The position numbers were made by a program, and so were the translations under genes. A stretch of DNA of 64,000 bases from Impatiens glandulifera (Eukaryota > Streptophyta > Magnoliopsida > Ericales > Balsaminaceae): NCBI RefSeq assembly GCF_907164915.1, contig NC_061862.1:63614228-63678227 (forward strand), written 5' to 3'. This document shows, in pieces, positions 14,801 to 26,109 of this stretch. The number at the start of each line of letters is the position of its first letter. The stretch's first letter is position 1. The notes under the pieces were generated by a model. The model saw only the letters and a program-made list of their open reading frames with translations. It had not been told where the DNA came from and made no database searches.

Positions 14801-15190
14801 GGCTTGCAGGCTCTACAGTTTCTGGGTTTACTCTGTGGTAGCTGGTGTAAATATATGCCCCTGTTGATTGTGGATCCACTGACTTTGTTGAGAGATCTAC
14901 CTGTAACGATATCGTCTCTTCTATCAGAAAGCAGCTGGTTGGCTGTGGCGGAAACAGTGGCATCTTGTTTGTGGGTTTCAACCGAACGAATAAATGATTG
15001 GGTGACGAAAATAAAAGTGGATGGTAATCATGTTTATGATGGTTCACAATCGCCCATTGACAGTAGTGAGAATGATATGTCTCTCTTCTTATTGCGAGTT
15101 CTGCATGACACGTGCTTCTGCTTGAAAGATCATTTGTCCTCTGACAAGCAGCTGAAACTTGCAAACATGCGCTTCCCTGAATCCTCCTAG
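2834..15190 (+). CDS. RST1: RST1 (RESURRECTION 1), ARM/HEAT-like cofactor of cytosolic exosome and Ski complex
   Basis: I resolved 25 exons with GT/AG junctions and continuous phase: 2834-3226, 3348-3629, 3716-3799, 3899-4172, 5027-5274, 5840-6023, 6142-6332, 6443-6543, 6914-6989, 7399-7530, 7616-7697, 7895-7967, 8319-8481, 8656-8786, 8869-8960, 9537-9612, 9695-9917, 10013-10090, 10373-10555, 10963-11850, 11935-12231, 12826-13458, 13976-14126, 14226-14344, 14810-15190. They total 5535 nt, or 1844 residues, almost the length I recall for Arabidopsis RST1. The N-terminus ([24 protein letters not shown]) is characteristic. The rest is leucine-rich helical-repeat sequence without catalytic motifs. 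RST1 is the plant counterpart of animal focadhesin. With RIPR it bridges the Ski complex and the cytosolic RNA exosome, and mutants show altered cuticular wax and embryo defects (established knowledge). The largest exon (10963-11850) covers residues 1023-1318. The frame is intact, so the gene looks functional. An AATAAA lies at 15266. Confidence 0.95.
4407..4751. mobile_element. MITE-like insertion in RST1 intron 4
   Basis: The ends form an imperfect terminal inverted repeat: GGGCCTTTTGGTTATCAC on the left and, on the opposite strand at the right end, aGGTCCGTTTGATAAAC. The interior is AT-rich and non-coding. It accounts for much of the 854-bp intron. The superfamily is uncertain (hAT-like by the look of the ends). 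Confidence 0.45.
9012..9211. repeat. 100-bp tandem direct duplication in RST1 intron 15
   Basis: Units 9012-9111 and 9112-9211 both begin ccgggatgaaataattta and differ at only a few positions, so the duplication is recent. It lies wholly within the intron between exons 15 and 16. Confidence 0.9.
10600..10745. mobile_element. MITE-like repeat, copy in RST1 intron 19
   Basis: Shares a diverged block with 13600-13745 in intron 22, including 'atgtggaa.taat', 'gaaagt.attaaaga' and 'tatagtgacgtaatt'-type segments in the same order and orientation. Non-coding; the termini were not resolved. Confidence 0.5.
12297..12780. mobile_element. Probable non-autonomous insertion in RST1 intron 21
   Basis: A GC-rich patch at about 12340-12450, with runs such as cgggggcatttcccccggg and gatcgggtgggga, sits inside an otherwise AT-rich intron and is followed by AT-rich filler. 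The composition jump suggests an inserted element rather than ancestral intron. Ends are not clear. Confidence 0.35.
13600..13745. mobile_element. MITE-like repeat, copy in RST1 intron 22
   Basis: Second copy of the repeat seen at 10600-10745, same orientation and diverged. It is followed by a short triplicated ttttggatttt tract near 13765. Confidence 0.5.
14612..14777. mobile_element. MITE in RST1 intron 24
   Basis: Ends AGGTCTTGTTTGATC and, on the other strand, AGACCTTGTTTAATA form a terminal inverted repeat of about 15 bp around an AT-rich non-coding core of about 165 bp. It sits just upstream of the last exon. Confidence 0.5.
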
Positions 15191-16642
15191 ATCATAGTGC
15201 CAACGGCCAGGTCAGTTACATATGTATGATATGTAAAGAAATTATAATTTTATCGCCAAAATAAAAATAAATGTTTGATTCTAGGGTAGATTATTCTTTT
15301 GAAAGAAAAAAAAATTGTGGTGTTGTATGTTGAGTTTGACACGCTAATGTTCTTACTTCTTCCATATGGAATGTAAATGATCTCCTTAGTGAGACCTGTT
15401 GTGCATTAATAACCAAAATCAAAGTTGATCTTTATCCCTTCTTGGTTTTCATGAGTAGACTGATTTTTCGGAGTTGACAATTCAATTGGATTATCTGAAC
15501 AAGTCTCTGTTTTTTAATAATAGATAAGGTTAAAGGGATCTTTACCTAATCCTCTATCTATGTGGCTTAATATTAACAAGTGATTTGCCTTGAAGACATA
15601 TATTAAAAACAAATGTGATGCATACAATGAACAAGTCAACTCTAGTTATATGAAACCCGAGCTTATAACTTAATAGGATAATTGAAGTGGCAAAATTTTT
15701 GCCTACAAGACTGTCTTTCAAGTTCGATTTGTATTAAGTTGGAATGTGTTTGCTTGGTAAAACGGTTTATTTTATATAGATTGTTAACACTCAAATCTCA
15801 TTTTTATGCATTTCCACTCTAATCAAGATGCTTTTTCATGATAATTTTTGGTATTTTATCTAGAAAATACAGAAGAGCTTTTATGTTCACCTTAAACTAA
15901 AGTCTGCAATAAGAAAAAGAACATTTTTGTGGGAATTGAATTCAAATTCTTTAGTCTCTTTTATGTACTATTCTTGTAATTTGAATCACTATTTCATTTG
16001 TAATGTTTGTTGAATAAACTTATACAATAAAACAAAAAATTTATCTAAGGGATCTATGATATCCTATTATCTATAAGGAGTAAAACATGAAAATCAATAA
16101 TACTAACTAAATTTAATTCTTTTTAAAAATTCTTGAAGAGGAACAGGTGACCGATGAGAATGTTTATTTCAATTTTGGCAAAAGAATGGATGAAGATGAG
16201 ATCAGTAAGAGAGAAGTTTGGAGGAAAAAAATAAACAAAGTTGACAGAGAAATGTACAAATTCCACTGTAGCCAAGTCATATATATTTTAATGTACAAAC
16301 TTGTTAATTTTAATGTACAAACTTTTTTAACAGTTTATTATATATATATTATATATGAGTATTGATAAGGGATGTAAAATTGTGATGGTCGATGATTAAA
16401 TATAATTTTAAATATTTATTTATCTCTCTTATCTATATAAATAATTTTTTTTTATTAATAATTTATTAATTTGTAAATATATGTTTATATATTTTATTAA
16501 ATAACTTATTTATTAATATAATTTTAAAGTAATAATAAGTTAAATAACAAAAATATATGAATATATGTTTTAAAATATATATTATATTTAATAAATATAT
16601 ATTTAAGAGAATAAAAAATTAAGCATAAAATTTTTTAATTCA

Positions 16643-16687
16643 TTATATATATATATATATATATATTATTATATATATATATATATT
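16643..16687. repeat. (TA)n microsatellite
   Basis: Nearly uninterrupted alternating T/A tract with one TATTAT break. Confidence 0.9.
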
Positions 16688-16763
16688 GCTTTTAATAATT
16701 TATTTATTTGTAAAATTAGTAATAATAAAAAAAATAAATAAATTAAATTAATAATATATATAT

Positions 16764-16945
16764 GAGAAATGATTAGGTGAGAGAATTCGGTGAGGGAATG
16801 ACTTGGCATAATCTTGTTTTCTGAAAAAATCAAATAATTTCTCACTTTTCTCTCTTTCCTCCCATTTTTACATTTTACAATTACAACTAATGAAGGTGAT
16901 CCCAAGTCATTCCCTCACCAAAATTTCCTCTCTCTATCACTCCTC
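16764..16945. mobile_element. MITE with about 43-bp terminal inverted repeats
   Basis: The left arm 16764-16806 (starts gagaaatgattaggtgagag, ends ggtgagggaatgacttgg) is matched in inverse orientation by 16902-16945. The inner 18 bp, ggtgagggaatgacttgg, match exactly. The core between the arms is non-coding. The inner motif recalls the gggaatgatg of the two MITEs at 24419-24793. Confidence 0.8.
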
Positions 16946-17263
16946 TATATATATATATATAACTTTACTAATTTCTTATATTTTATTTTTTGAAATGTAC
17001 TATAAACTTAATTAATTATCGTTGTTATATATTTTCTTTTATATTATTATATTATGTTAACTCTTATTTAAGTTTTTTATTTTTTATTTTTATCAATGTT
17101 GAATTTTAATTATTTATAATTTGAGTTATATTTATCTTGAATATCAATATTTTATTATTTAAGTTGAATAATTTGAATAATTAAGAATTTATCTCATATT
17201 GGTTAATTTCAAATAAAATTAATAATAACAAAAATAATTTAATAAAACATTTAAAATTATAAA

Positions 17264-17268
<5 letters not shown>

Positions 17269-17304
<36 letters not shown>
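17269..17304. repeat. (TA)n microsatellite
   Basis: Pure alternating TA tract of about 36 bp. Confidence 0.9.
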
Positions 17305-17307
<3 letters not shown>

Positions 17308-18751
17308 ATAGTAATTTTAAAATGTTATTTATAAAAAATTAATAATAAAAGATCAAAATAGATAAATTATGAAATTCATTTTTTAAATATTAAATAATTG
17401 AATAAAGAGAAAATATTAAATGTTTTAATGGTGACATGTATCATTCATAATTAAAGAAATAAAAAATTGTTTCGACAACACTATATTATCATTTTCTTGT
17501 GTTTTTTTTCAAAAAAAATTTAAAAAAAAATTAGTTTTAGAAATATAATAAAAATTATGTTCATTATTTTTATTTTTAAAAATTTTAATGTATTTATTTA
17601 ATTATTTTAAACCATAAATTATAATTTATGTTTATAATCATAATTAAATAATTTCAACCCTTCTTTATTCTTTGGTTAATTTGGGTAAAATAAATACAAT
17701 ATTTTAATCTTAAATTATTTTTGAATTTTATGTAATTTTTCTAATTAGAATTTAATTACCACAATAATTAATCATAATTTGATTCTTAATTCCTCTTTAG
17801 ATTATTTTAAATATAAAATTTTAAAATTATAAATTAGGTAGGTAAAATTTTCATGTTTACAGTTCGTTCTTGATATAATTGTTGGAATCTTGTTAATATT
17901 TTTTTATTATTTATCAATTAATTTTAAATATATAAATCAACAAACAAAAATAAAAATTAAATTAATTTACTTTACCACTAAACTAATAATGCAATTCAAT
18001 TAATTATACACATCTTTAGTATTATTTTATAATTTTGTTAAATTAATATTTATACCTTATATTAAACAAAAATTTAAAAATTTGAAGTCATTAACAAAAA
18101 TTTCATTTATCTATACAATTTACATATCCTATCACATATTAAAGTTAAGGTAGTCTCTTTATAAATATTTTGTTTATCAATTATTTTTTGGATAAATATA
18201 ATTTAATATTTTGTTAGTACAAAACAGGGGTAGCATTATAATTGTATAAAATAATATATGATGTGAATTATTTTCTAAGAACCGGGTCATGTGTAATTTT
18301 TATTTTGTTTTGAAATATCCTCTCTAACTTCAATCGCAAGATATTTTTAATAGGAATCAAACTTAAATAAACTTTTTCCCTCACTGAACTGCCAATATAA
18401 TCTATACAAAATAATATAGAATTTGATAAACATTTTCAATGAGAAACATATTTTCTGCAAAACATTTTCCATAAGAACAGATAGGAAGAAATTATTTTGT
18501 AATTTATTTAATTTTTCGTAGAATCAAAAACAAATAACCTACACATAACATAAATGAATAATGTACATATGTTATACATTTTCCACTTCTCCAGCTTACA
18601 TAAATTTCGATTCTAAACCTGTTAAACCTAAATTAGAATCCACCTAATGAATGTTGACTACCTGCTGGCTTCATTAAAACTCAGCACAGACTGGAAATGG
18701 AACAAGCATGCATATTAGATATTATATTAAGTAATTTGCTTTTAAATTCGT

Positions 18752-21700
18752 TTAAGGTAGTTGTTTTACCGTTTTAAGAAGACGGAATGCTGCAGGTCTA
18801 GTGAATTTTCTCGCGAAAAGGAAGCATGGAGAGGGCTTGCCCTTGCTAGTGCACCATTCTCTTCTATATTCTGTCTCATAATAGATGTTATCTATATCCT
18901 GCAAATTTAATGCAACTATTTATAAGGCAGTTCAACTGAGAGTCTTTAAACCAGGAGTATTACAGTGTGAGGTTATCACATGTATCCTGATCCGAAAAAT
19001 CTATAGAAAATAACTTTTATACCAAATAAAGTTAAAAATCGCACTATAATCTAGATCATGATTTACAAAACAATCTTGTACAATAAAAAAAACACCACTT
19101 TTAACTTTAGTTTTGGCAAATTCGAATATGCGAGAAGTTGTGACAAAATATCTGTTTCCTAATTGGCTTAGAAACTTACAATATTTCATACAAACTTACA
19201 AAGTTTCAAATAATTCACATTGATGAGTAAAATTAGAATCATATAAATTTTCAAATATATGATTCTGATTATATATTTGGAAATTATTTCAATTAAAATA
19301 CCAAATTACATACTTTTTTGTTTATAACATTCCAAATATTTACAAAGATATTTTAGTAATTTAACCCAAATAACCCACTTTCCTTTAGTAAGTTTTTTTT
19401 TTCCAAAATCTGATTATTTAAAAGAGGAAATAAACTATTTCAAACAAGCTCTTGATGGACTGGATCTAGGCTGGGTCTAAGTTTTGATGAGAAACAGAAA
19501 ATTAAATGTTTTTGGAAACACATATTTTTGTCTAGTATTTCATCTAAAAGTAGATTTAGATGAGATAACGCTGAAATGTAGCTTCATTAGACATATCTTT
19601 ACAAATCTATTCACGTTTTCTAATCCAAACCTAGACCGAGATCCAAAAAGTGTTTCCAAATGGGCTATATCCGCAAAACATTAACAGATGAATCAAATAG
19701 ATTCTTATGTTGAAGATGAACAAATCTTAAAGGGGGGATCAGGAAGAAAGAAAGGGAAGCATGATAAAATTACCTTTAAAGACTGAATAAGAGTAGGAGT
19801 AGCATCTGCTAACTTGTAAGTAACAGGATGCCATCCTCGTCGATCATGCTCTTTGGAAAATGAAAGATCCCATGATGTATGGGTAAGCATTCTTCTTGTG
19901 ATCTCATCGTCAAGACCTTCTCGCTAAATATTGAAACAAGGGATAACATAATCTATATTTTCAAGATTGAAAGCAAGTTAACTACCTACTGTTTCATATC
20001 TATGGTTTCAGAAATTTTTAAACAAAGATTGTTACTATGGTATGCGAATGATGATCCAACTTACAGAAAGCAATGTTTGAACATAATGTTCATCTGGTAT
20101 ACAGTTATGCTCCTTGGAATTATCTAAGGGCTGCAAGACAAGAAAGTAAAGACAAATTATTACATAAAATTTCTATAATAGAGAGATTTAAACAACAAGG
20201 ACTTACAACAGGATTATCTCGCCAAAACTCAGGCAATGACTTCCTCTGCATATTGTCGTAAGCAAATAATTAATTTACAATACAAAGAACCTTAACAAAA
20301 ACAGATTCTATAGCCATGAATAAACAACCTAGATAATCAAGATTTAATACCATGAAATTAGGTGAGACAAAGAATGGACTAAGCCTGACAAAGATAATCA
20401 AGATTTAATACCATTTTATTCATTACTCTAAATATTACATACTCTACTATTTATATATAAAGTTGTTATGAGAACTTTACCACAAGACAAAAGAGAAGAT
20501 ATATTTTGTATTGTGATATCTTTGCATTACTTTATAAGGCCTCTGCCGAGCATTCTAGAACACAAATTAACTTAAAAGAAAAGTAAAATATGCAATTAAT
20601 TAGCAGCTTCTTGTTGCAACCTCGAGTGGCTATTAACCACTTTCTTCTAGAAATCATGTCATCAACCCATAACATCCATATTCTTCTACAACTAGATATT
20701 GACCTCTAGTAGTGGTATTCTGATACGAAATAGAGATTAGTGTTTCAAATGCCCAGTCACTTTGTTGATAGCGTTTCTTTGTGTGATTGGCTCTTTAAAC
20801 CACAATCTTTGTCTCAAATCACATTCATCCTATATCATCTAAGGATACCTTAAACTATAAATCTAGCTTTCATGAAACCAGGGAATCATCTTAGGCTTTA
20901 GTATTGTTTTTCCTTCCAGATCTGCTTCCTAGGAGAGGATCTTTACATACTTAGTTCAATTAAAACCACTCTCAGTTACAACCTATAGTGTATTTGTCCT
21001 GTAGTCACAAAAACTGCATGACTAAACAAATTGATTAAGTAAACACGATATATAAGGTATCTAATTGAGGCCAGGAATTATCATGAAAGGCATTGCTTGG
21101 TGCGCGCCTGAATTATATCAAGTGACATGAAAAACAGATATTGTTATCTTTAGGCAGAAAATGTCTTTGTAGTTGGATATGATATTCTAACGAGGCAGTG
21201 ATCTTCAGTAACAAAATGTCAAGAATCGAGAAGCTGAACAAATTAACTGTAACTTCATAGATTTTTTGTTTGCTAAAATGTAATTTCATAGCTAATATAC
21301 TCAAAAGTGTCCTTTTAGTTTGCCTTACCTTACAGTGAAGTTGAAATATAGGAAAGACAACGTCATCCTTCACTACAATATCTGCATGCTTTCTGGTCAA
21401 TACAACCCACTGCAAGAAGATCATGTAAAACAATTAAAAGAATATATTGACAATAGACTGCAAGATATGATGTTTTTTTTCTCTTTCATGATGCTTGTTC
21501 TCACCTGAGATCCTTTCCTCCAATTCTGTATATGAACAATAGGATCCATCTTTGGGTTGTAGCGTCCCTCTTTTGTATCAGCAAAACTGAAAAACAATCA
21601 TGTGACTTTCCCGTTAACTAGGAATTAGTGAAAATAGATTCGTCCTTTCATAAAATAAGGTACATCAGCAATCTTACCTGTCCACAAAGCTAGTTGGCGT

Positions 21701-23927
21701 GGACATTATATAGTCATACGTGTAGCTGAAGTTGTACAGAGGTATGCAACTGAAATGAGATTAAGCAGCCAAATAAGACTTGATAACAATTGAATACATG
21801 TGGATTACTATGTGAAACGTATGTACAAAAAGGACAAACAGCTTTAATTATGTAAACGGAATCAACATTCACCTGTCTGAAACAAATATGAACCGTGTAT
21901 TTAGTGGATCTGCCAGTGCATGTTTAAGTAAAATACGTTCTGCCAAGATCATACTTGACTCTCCCCATTCTACCTGGCAAGGATGACTCAGTAAAAATGA
22001 TAAACCAATACAAATTGAAGGTTCATGAACTGCAATTGATGAATCTGATATTGAAGAGAACACAATTCAGAGCTTCCAGTACATAAATGTTAGTACACGA
22101 GCTTTACAAGAACCAACACTAATGACAACATATTTTCAGGCATGATTAGCTTCATCTTAGCTACATTTGAACAAGGAATTTTAAAGCTAATAAGATGCAG
22201 GTCCTCATACTAAACATAAAAGCAGTTGCTAAAATTTGAGTAATAGCTTGATGAAAATTACTTTTCCAGAGATGCTTACACCATAACGTTCAATTACTCC
22301 TGGAACACAATTATATTTGCGTCATTAGGAGATGATCAAATATAAGAAACACATTGATTGTCATTTCAAGGCAGGCATACTAACCCCTGGAACATATTCC
22401 ACTTAGCAGTTTGCAGACACATTGCGCAGGACCTAAAACACAACTAATTGAAATTGTAGATAATGCCCAATTATAGTTAATTATTACTTGTAATAATTAT
22501 CATGTGAGTAATTAATTAATTTAAGGAATAAATATTATGGTTTAATATTTATCCATAACCACTTATATTTATCCTAAAATCTAATTTCTAGTTTATAAGT
22601 AGATGTGTGTATGCTCAATAGATGTAACTTGTATCTGCGCAAACCCTAATGGGGAATAACTTACAAACATTTTCTCTTTCAAATATTATGCATGGTATTG
22701 GTATCATAGCCTACCACCTAGGATAAATATTATGCATGGTATAAAATAATGCTATTTATATTGTAGAGAGAAGGTGTATCTCTGCCTATTGTTGATATGT
22801 GTGGGAAAACCTAGTTATTTGGAGAAATAAGGAACAAGCTGTTGTTTCTAGAAGTAATGCTGAACCAAAGTTGAGATCATTAGCACTTGAAATATGTGAA
22901 GGATTATGACCAAAGAAACTATCAACAAAATTAGGAGTGGTTGGAGAAATCCCAATCAATTATGTGTTGATCACATTATATGGTGAAGAAGTTAATCATT
23001 TCGAAATAAGTATGGTGAAGAATCCAATTCACCATGAAAAGACTAAGCAGGTAGATATGGACATGCACATCATTTCAAAAGAAAATGAAGATGGTGAGAA
23101 TGTCTGATTTGTCTACCAACAATCAATATGCAGATATTCTCACCTAAAGCTTGCCAAGAGGCAAGTTTAAGGAGTTAAATAAAAAGTTGAAATCTTACAA
23201 TGTGTACAATCCAACTTGAGGAGAGTGTGAATATTGCCCTATTAGTTTCTCAATTAGTTGGTTATTATTGGTGATAATTATCATGTTAGTAATTAATTAA
23301 GTCAAGTGATGAATTATAGGTTAATATTTATCCCTTACTATATTCCTAGTTTATAGGAAGATGAGTGTATCTTCAAGTATGTAACTTGTATTATACAAAC
23401 CCTAATGGAGAAGAAGATTACCCACTAGTTACAACTACATGTTTTTTTCTTTTAACAGACACTTGAGTAAATAAATGGAAAGGAGAATCCAGCTTGAGTG
23501 TGAAGAAACCTGTATACTGTTGTTAACTTGGCGATCAATAAAATATGCAGATCTTGTTGTTGCATTGTTAAAAAGGAACCCAGGTCTCGAATGAACAAAT
23601 ATTGAAAATCTGTTTTCATCATCACCCTGCAAATACCATGAAAACACAATTACTACTATGAGTCTAATAATGAAATCAAATATTATTTATTACCTGAAAG
23701 AAAGCATCCCAAACGATATCTAATGGAAGCCGATTCCTAGATATGAAGAGAAAAGCTATTTTAGGTCTCAAAACAGCTGGTGGAGAAAATGAAGCAAATA
23801 TCCTGATCTGGCTATGGTGCTTCTCCAGTAAAACAAAACTTCCGAAGCAAAAACCTAGAAGTAGCAAGAGAAATAGTATTTTGGTCCATTTGTGAAGAAA
23901 TTTATGCGGATGAGCCCTTCGCTTCAT
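18752..23927 (-). CDS. BC10-like glycosyltransferase (DUF266, GT14-related), type II membrane protein
   Basis: Ten exons on the minus strand, phase-continuous with GT/AG introns: 23694-23927, 23510-23626, 21873-21973, 21678-21749, 21505-21586, 21329-21409, 20207-20245, 20065-20130, 19774-19923, 18752-18898. They total 1089 nt (362 residues plus TAA). A TAG immediately before the ATG, in frame, fixes the start. Residues about 16-33 form one leucine-rich membrane anchor after a basic N-terminus, as in Golgi type II enzymes. Family motifs in order: KIAFLFISRNRLPLDIVWD (about 55-73), FSIFVHSRPG, VEWGESSMILAERILL, FIFVSDSCIPLYNFSYTYDY, NWRKGSQWVVLTRKHA, HNCIPDEHYVQTLL, TSWDLS with RRGWHPVTYK, and a C-terminal PCFLFARKF block. 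The family includes rice BC10, linked to wall polymers and arabinogalactan proteins. Acceptor and donor specificity cannot be read from the sequence. The gene is convergent with RST1. Confidence 0.93.
19455..19665. mobile_element. Possible MITE in the last intron of the BC10-like gene
   Basis: ggatctaggctgggtctaag near 19460 has an imperfect inverted counterpart near 19625-19650 (aacctagaccgagatcc). The interior is non-coding. Ends are not well defined. Confidence 0.35.
22457..23420 (+). mobile_element. Internally deleted Ty1/Copia element in intron 2 of the BC10-like gene
   Basis: Two diverged direct repeats of about 200 bp (about 22457-22695 and 23229-23420) share 'ataattatcatgt.agtaattaatta', 'ttaatatttatcc' and 'caaaccctaatgg.gaa', and look like LTRs. 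After the first comes a primer-site-like ggtatcatagcc (about 22700; initiator-Met type is ggtatcagagc). Before the second comes a polypurine-like caacttgaggagagtgtg (about 23212). Between them, a worn Copia RNase H tail is readable (WR-KKQ..VSRS.AE about 22825; NPIHHEKTKQVD about 23015). The rest of gag-pol is gone. It lies opposite to the host gene. Confidence 0.7.
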
Positions 23928-24330
23928 CTAGCTTCAGTCAGTTAAAACTATTGAGCCATGTAGTCCAGTTAATGAAGATGGAAAACTGAAAGAAATTTAT
24001 GGGTTTGAGCTCTTTCCTGCTCACACACAAAGTGGTATTTTTCTTTCTTTCTCGTGCTCTTGCAATTCTACTTGATCTTGACTCTTGATCCCTCCTTCGA
24101 GATCTGAACCTGGACTTGGATTGGAGTATAATAATAATAATATGATAATGCCAACTACTAAGGAACCCAAGTGTGACACAGCAACTAACAAGTAGATGAT
24201 GGATGAGAGAGATGCTTCCTCGTTTGTCTGTATTCTTTCTTGTCAATGGCGCAACCAAAGCTACTTCATTTCTGGTGATAGACTTCCGTTTCTTCAATTT
24301 GCAATTATAATCACTCTTCTCGGCTTATTT
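23928..24330 (-). promoter_or_regulatory. Presumed 5' leader and proximal promoter of the BC10-like gene, with a long upstream ORF
   Basis: A 119-codon frame on the minus strand (24297 down to 23938) ends about 10 nt before the start codon of the glycosyltransferase. It contains an ATT/TAT simple repeat and an arginine-rich patch, resembles no family I know, and is best treated as leader sequence. If transcribed it would be an upstream ORF that could reduce translation of the main frame. Transcription start not determined. Confidence 0.3.
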
Positions 24331-24418
24331 TATTCTAATTATATTTTTTTATTTGACATGTAGTCGAACATAACATTTTAGCTATAATTTTTTATTTATT
24401 TATTATAATATGAATTTT

Positions 24419-24616
24419 TAATGATAATGAGCGGAGAAATATATTGACAGGAAAGTGTAGGAATGATGTGTAATTCTTATTGGATTAAAAATTAAATAAG
24501 AGAGAATTTTTAGATTTTCAATCCCTTAATAAAGGGATGACACATCATTCCCTACGATTTTCTTATCAATATATACGCTTTCTTGTCAATATATTTACCG
24601 CTCTTTATCATTACTC
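24419..24616. mobile_element. MITE, first of an adjacent pair
   Basis: Terminal inverted repeats of roughly 45 bp: left gcggagaaatatattgacag then gaaagtgtaggaatgatgtg; right arm is its inverse, ending near ttaccgctctttatcattac. Non-coding. The paralogous sequence at 57170-57190 lacks it, giving an empty site. Confidence 0.8.
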
Positions 24617-24625
24617 ATAATTTTT

Positions 24626-24793
24626 AATGATAGAGAGTGGGAAATATATTGACAGAAAAGTGTAGGGAATGATGAGTCAATTAAAAATCAAATAGGAGAG
24701 AAATTTTTTAGATTTTCAATCCAATCAAGGGATGATGACACATCATTCCCTACACTTTCCTGTCAATATATTTACAGCTCTCTATCGTTACTC
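24626..24793. mobile_element. MITE, second of an adjacent pair
   Basis: Same family as 24419-24616, same orientation. Inverted ends read gatagagagtgggaaatata on the left and its near-complement ending in tttacagctctctatcgtta on the right, with the shared gtagggaatgatg motif inside each arm. Confidence 0.8.
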
Positions 24794-24796
24794 TTT

Positions 24797-25530
24797 TAAT
24801 ATATTATATAATAAAATCTTTTTATATAATTATAGATTAAACGGTTAAATTGGGCTCTTTGGAAAATTTTCATTTTTAAATTTCACAATTTTAGGCTTTT
24901 TATAATTAAAGTTATACAAATGAGATTTTGTCTTATCTGTTTTAAATAATTAAATAATGTTCATTTATTAATTACATGTCATTTGTAAACTTATTATTAT
25001 TGCCATCCATTTCAAAAAATCAGTAGTAAAAACTTTCAATTCACTAAAAGTTAACATTAATTATTTATTAATTTATTTATAAATTTCTATTAGATAATAA
25101 ATTAATTTTGTTTGAAATCATTCTAACAAAAAAACCTTATTTTTATATAATTTTAATAATAAAAAGCCCCTAATTACGAGGTTTCAAATAAAAGATCCGA
25201 AATTTCAATCGACCTCCAATAAAGAATCTAAATTTGACATTTCATTCTATAATATTATCATTATTTTTTTTTAGAAAATATTATATAAACGCGGAAATTC
25301 CCTGTAATCGAATAGAACAAAAGTAGTGTAAAGAAATCTCCGAAATAAAACGAAACAGTGATAATAAATACGACCAGTTCCATTCTCATCCCTAAATCTA
25401 AACTCTATCAAAGTTTAAATTCATCTTCTTATCAAATCAGGGCTACAAAAACGTAGAGATCCAACCGATCAAAATCAACTTTTTGAACCAACTTAATCGT
25501 AGTAGCAATGTGATGATTTAGTTGAGTGTG
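24797..25530. repeat. Segment paralogous to 57180-57938 and 63590-64000
   Basis: Colinear similarity with the right-hand region, for example 'acggttaaattggg.ctc', 'atatt.tataaa.gcgg.aattcc', 'cgaatagaacaaaagta' and 'ttagttgagtgt'. No coding potential recognised. The similarity also covers 24330-24418, left of the MITE pair, and stops at 25530, corresponding to the tandem-duplication junction at about 57940. Confidence 0.75.
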
Positions 25531-25738
25531 AGTGAAATCATTAAATTGAATAAAATTTAAAATAAAAATACATAATTTAGTATAAAAAAAAATATAAATA
25601 TGAAATTGGAATTGATATTAGAATTTTAATTTCAATTCCACCTCAATATTGAATTACAATTCAATTCGAATGTTTGGAAAAATTATAAATTATAATTTAA
25701 TTTTAATTCTTATATTTAAAAAATATTATAATAAAATA

Positions 25739-25760
25739 AATATATATATATATATATATT
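25739..25760. repeat. (TA)n microsatellite
   Basis: Short pure TA tract. Confidence 0.85.
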
Positions 25761-25850
25761 ATTAAAATATTTGTTTGATACAACTTATTATTATAGTTCA
25801 AGTGTCAAAAATATTTGTCTAAAAATCAATTCATTAAGAAAAAAAATATT

Positions 25851-26075
25851 GGTTCGACATTTTAATTGACTAAATTTTAAAAAAAAATTATGGGTTCGAT
25901 ATTTAACTTCCTAAACTTAAAAAAACAAATATCGGTTCAACATATTAACTTTTTAAATTAAAAAATATATATATATTAGTTTGAAATATTAATTTACTAA
26001 TTTTAAAAAAATATTGATTTAACATTTTAACTTCCTAAATTTTATAAAAAAATTATAAGTTTAAAATGTTAATCG
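25851..26075. repeat. Tandem repeat, about 42-bp unit, six diverged copies
   Basis: Unit heads (ggttcgacat and variants) at 25851, 25893, 25934, 25978, 26016 and 26057. Each is followed by ttaactt.cta and an A-rich run. Copies are worn but the spacing (38-44 bp) is regular. Confidence 0.65.
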
Positions 26076-26109
26076 TGTTTTAAATGATAAAATAATAAGA
26101 TAATCCCAT

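Larger units (their letters stand above)
15191..18751. other. Spacer between convergent genes
   Basis: Holds the 3' flanks of RST1 (+) and the glycosyltransferase gene (-). It is very AT-rich with one MITE and two long TA microsatellites. Short open frames such as 16147-16365 have low-complexity composition and no recognisable similarity. A weak pol III-like pattern (box A-like near 15680, 'caagttcgatt' near 15720) may be a worn SINE, but I do not call it. Confidence 0.6.

Noticed and set aside
16147..16365. 72-codon ORF in the intergenic spacer
   Set aside because: AT-rich, low-complexity C-terminal half, no similarity and no gene signals.
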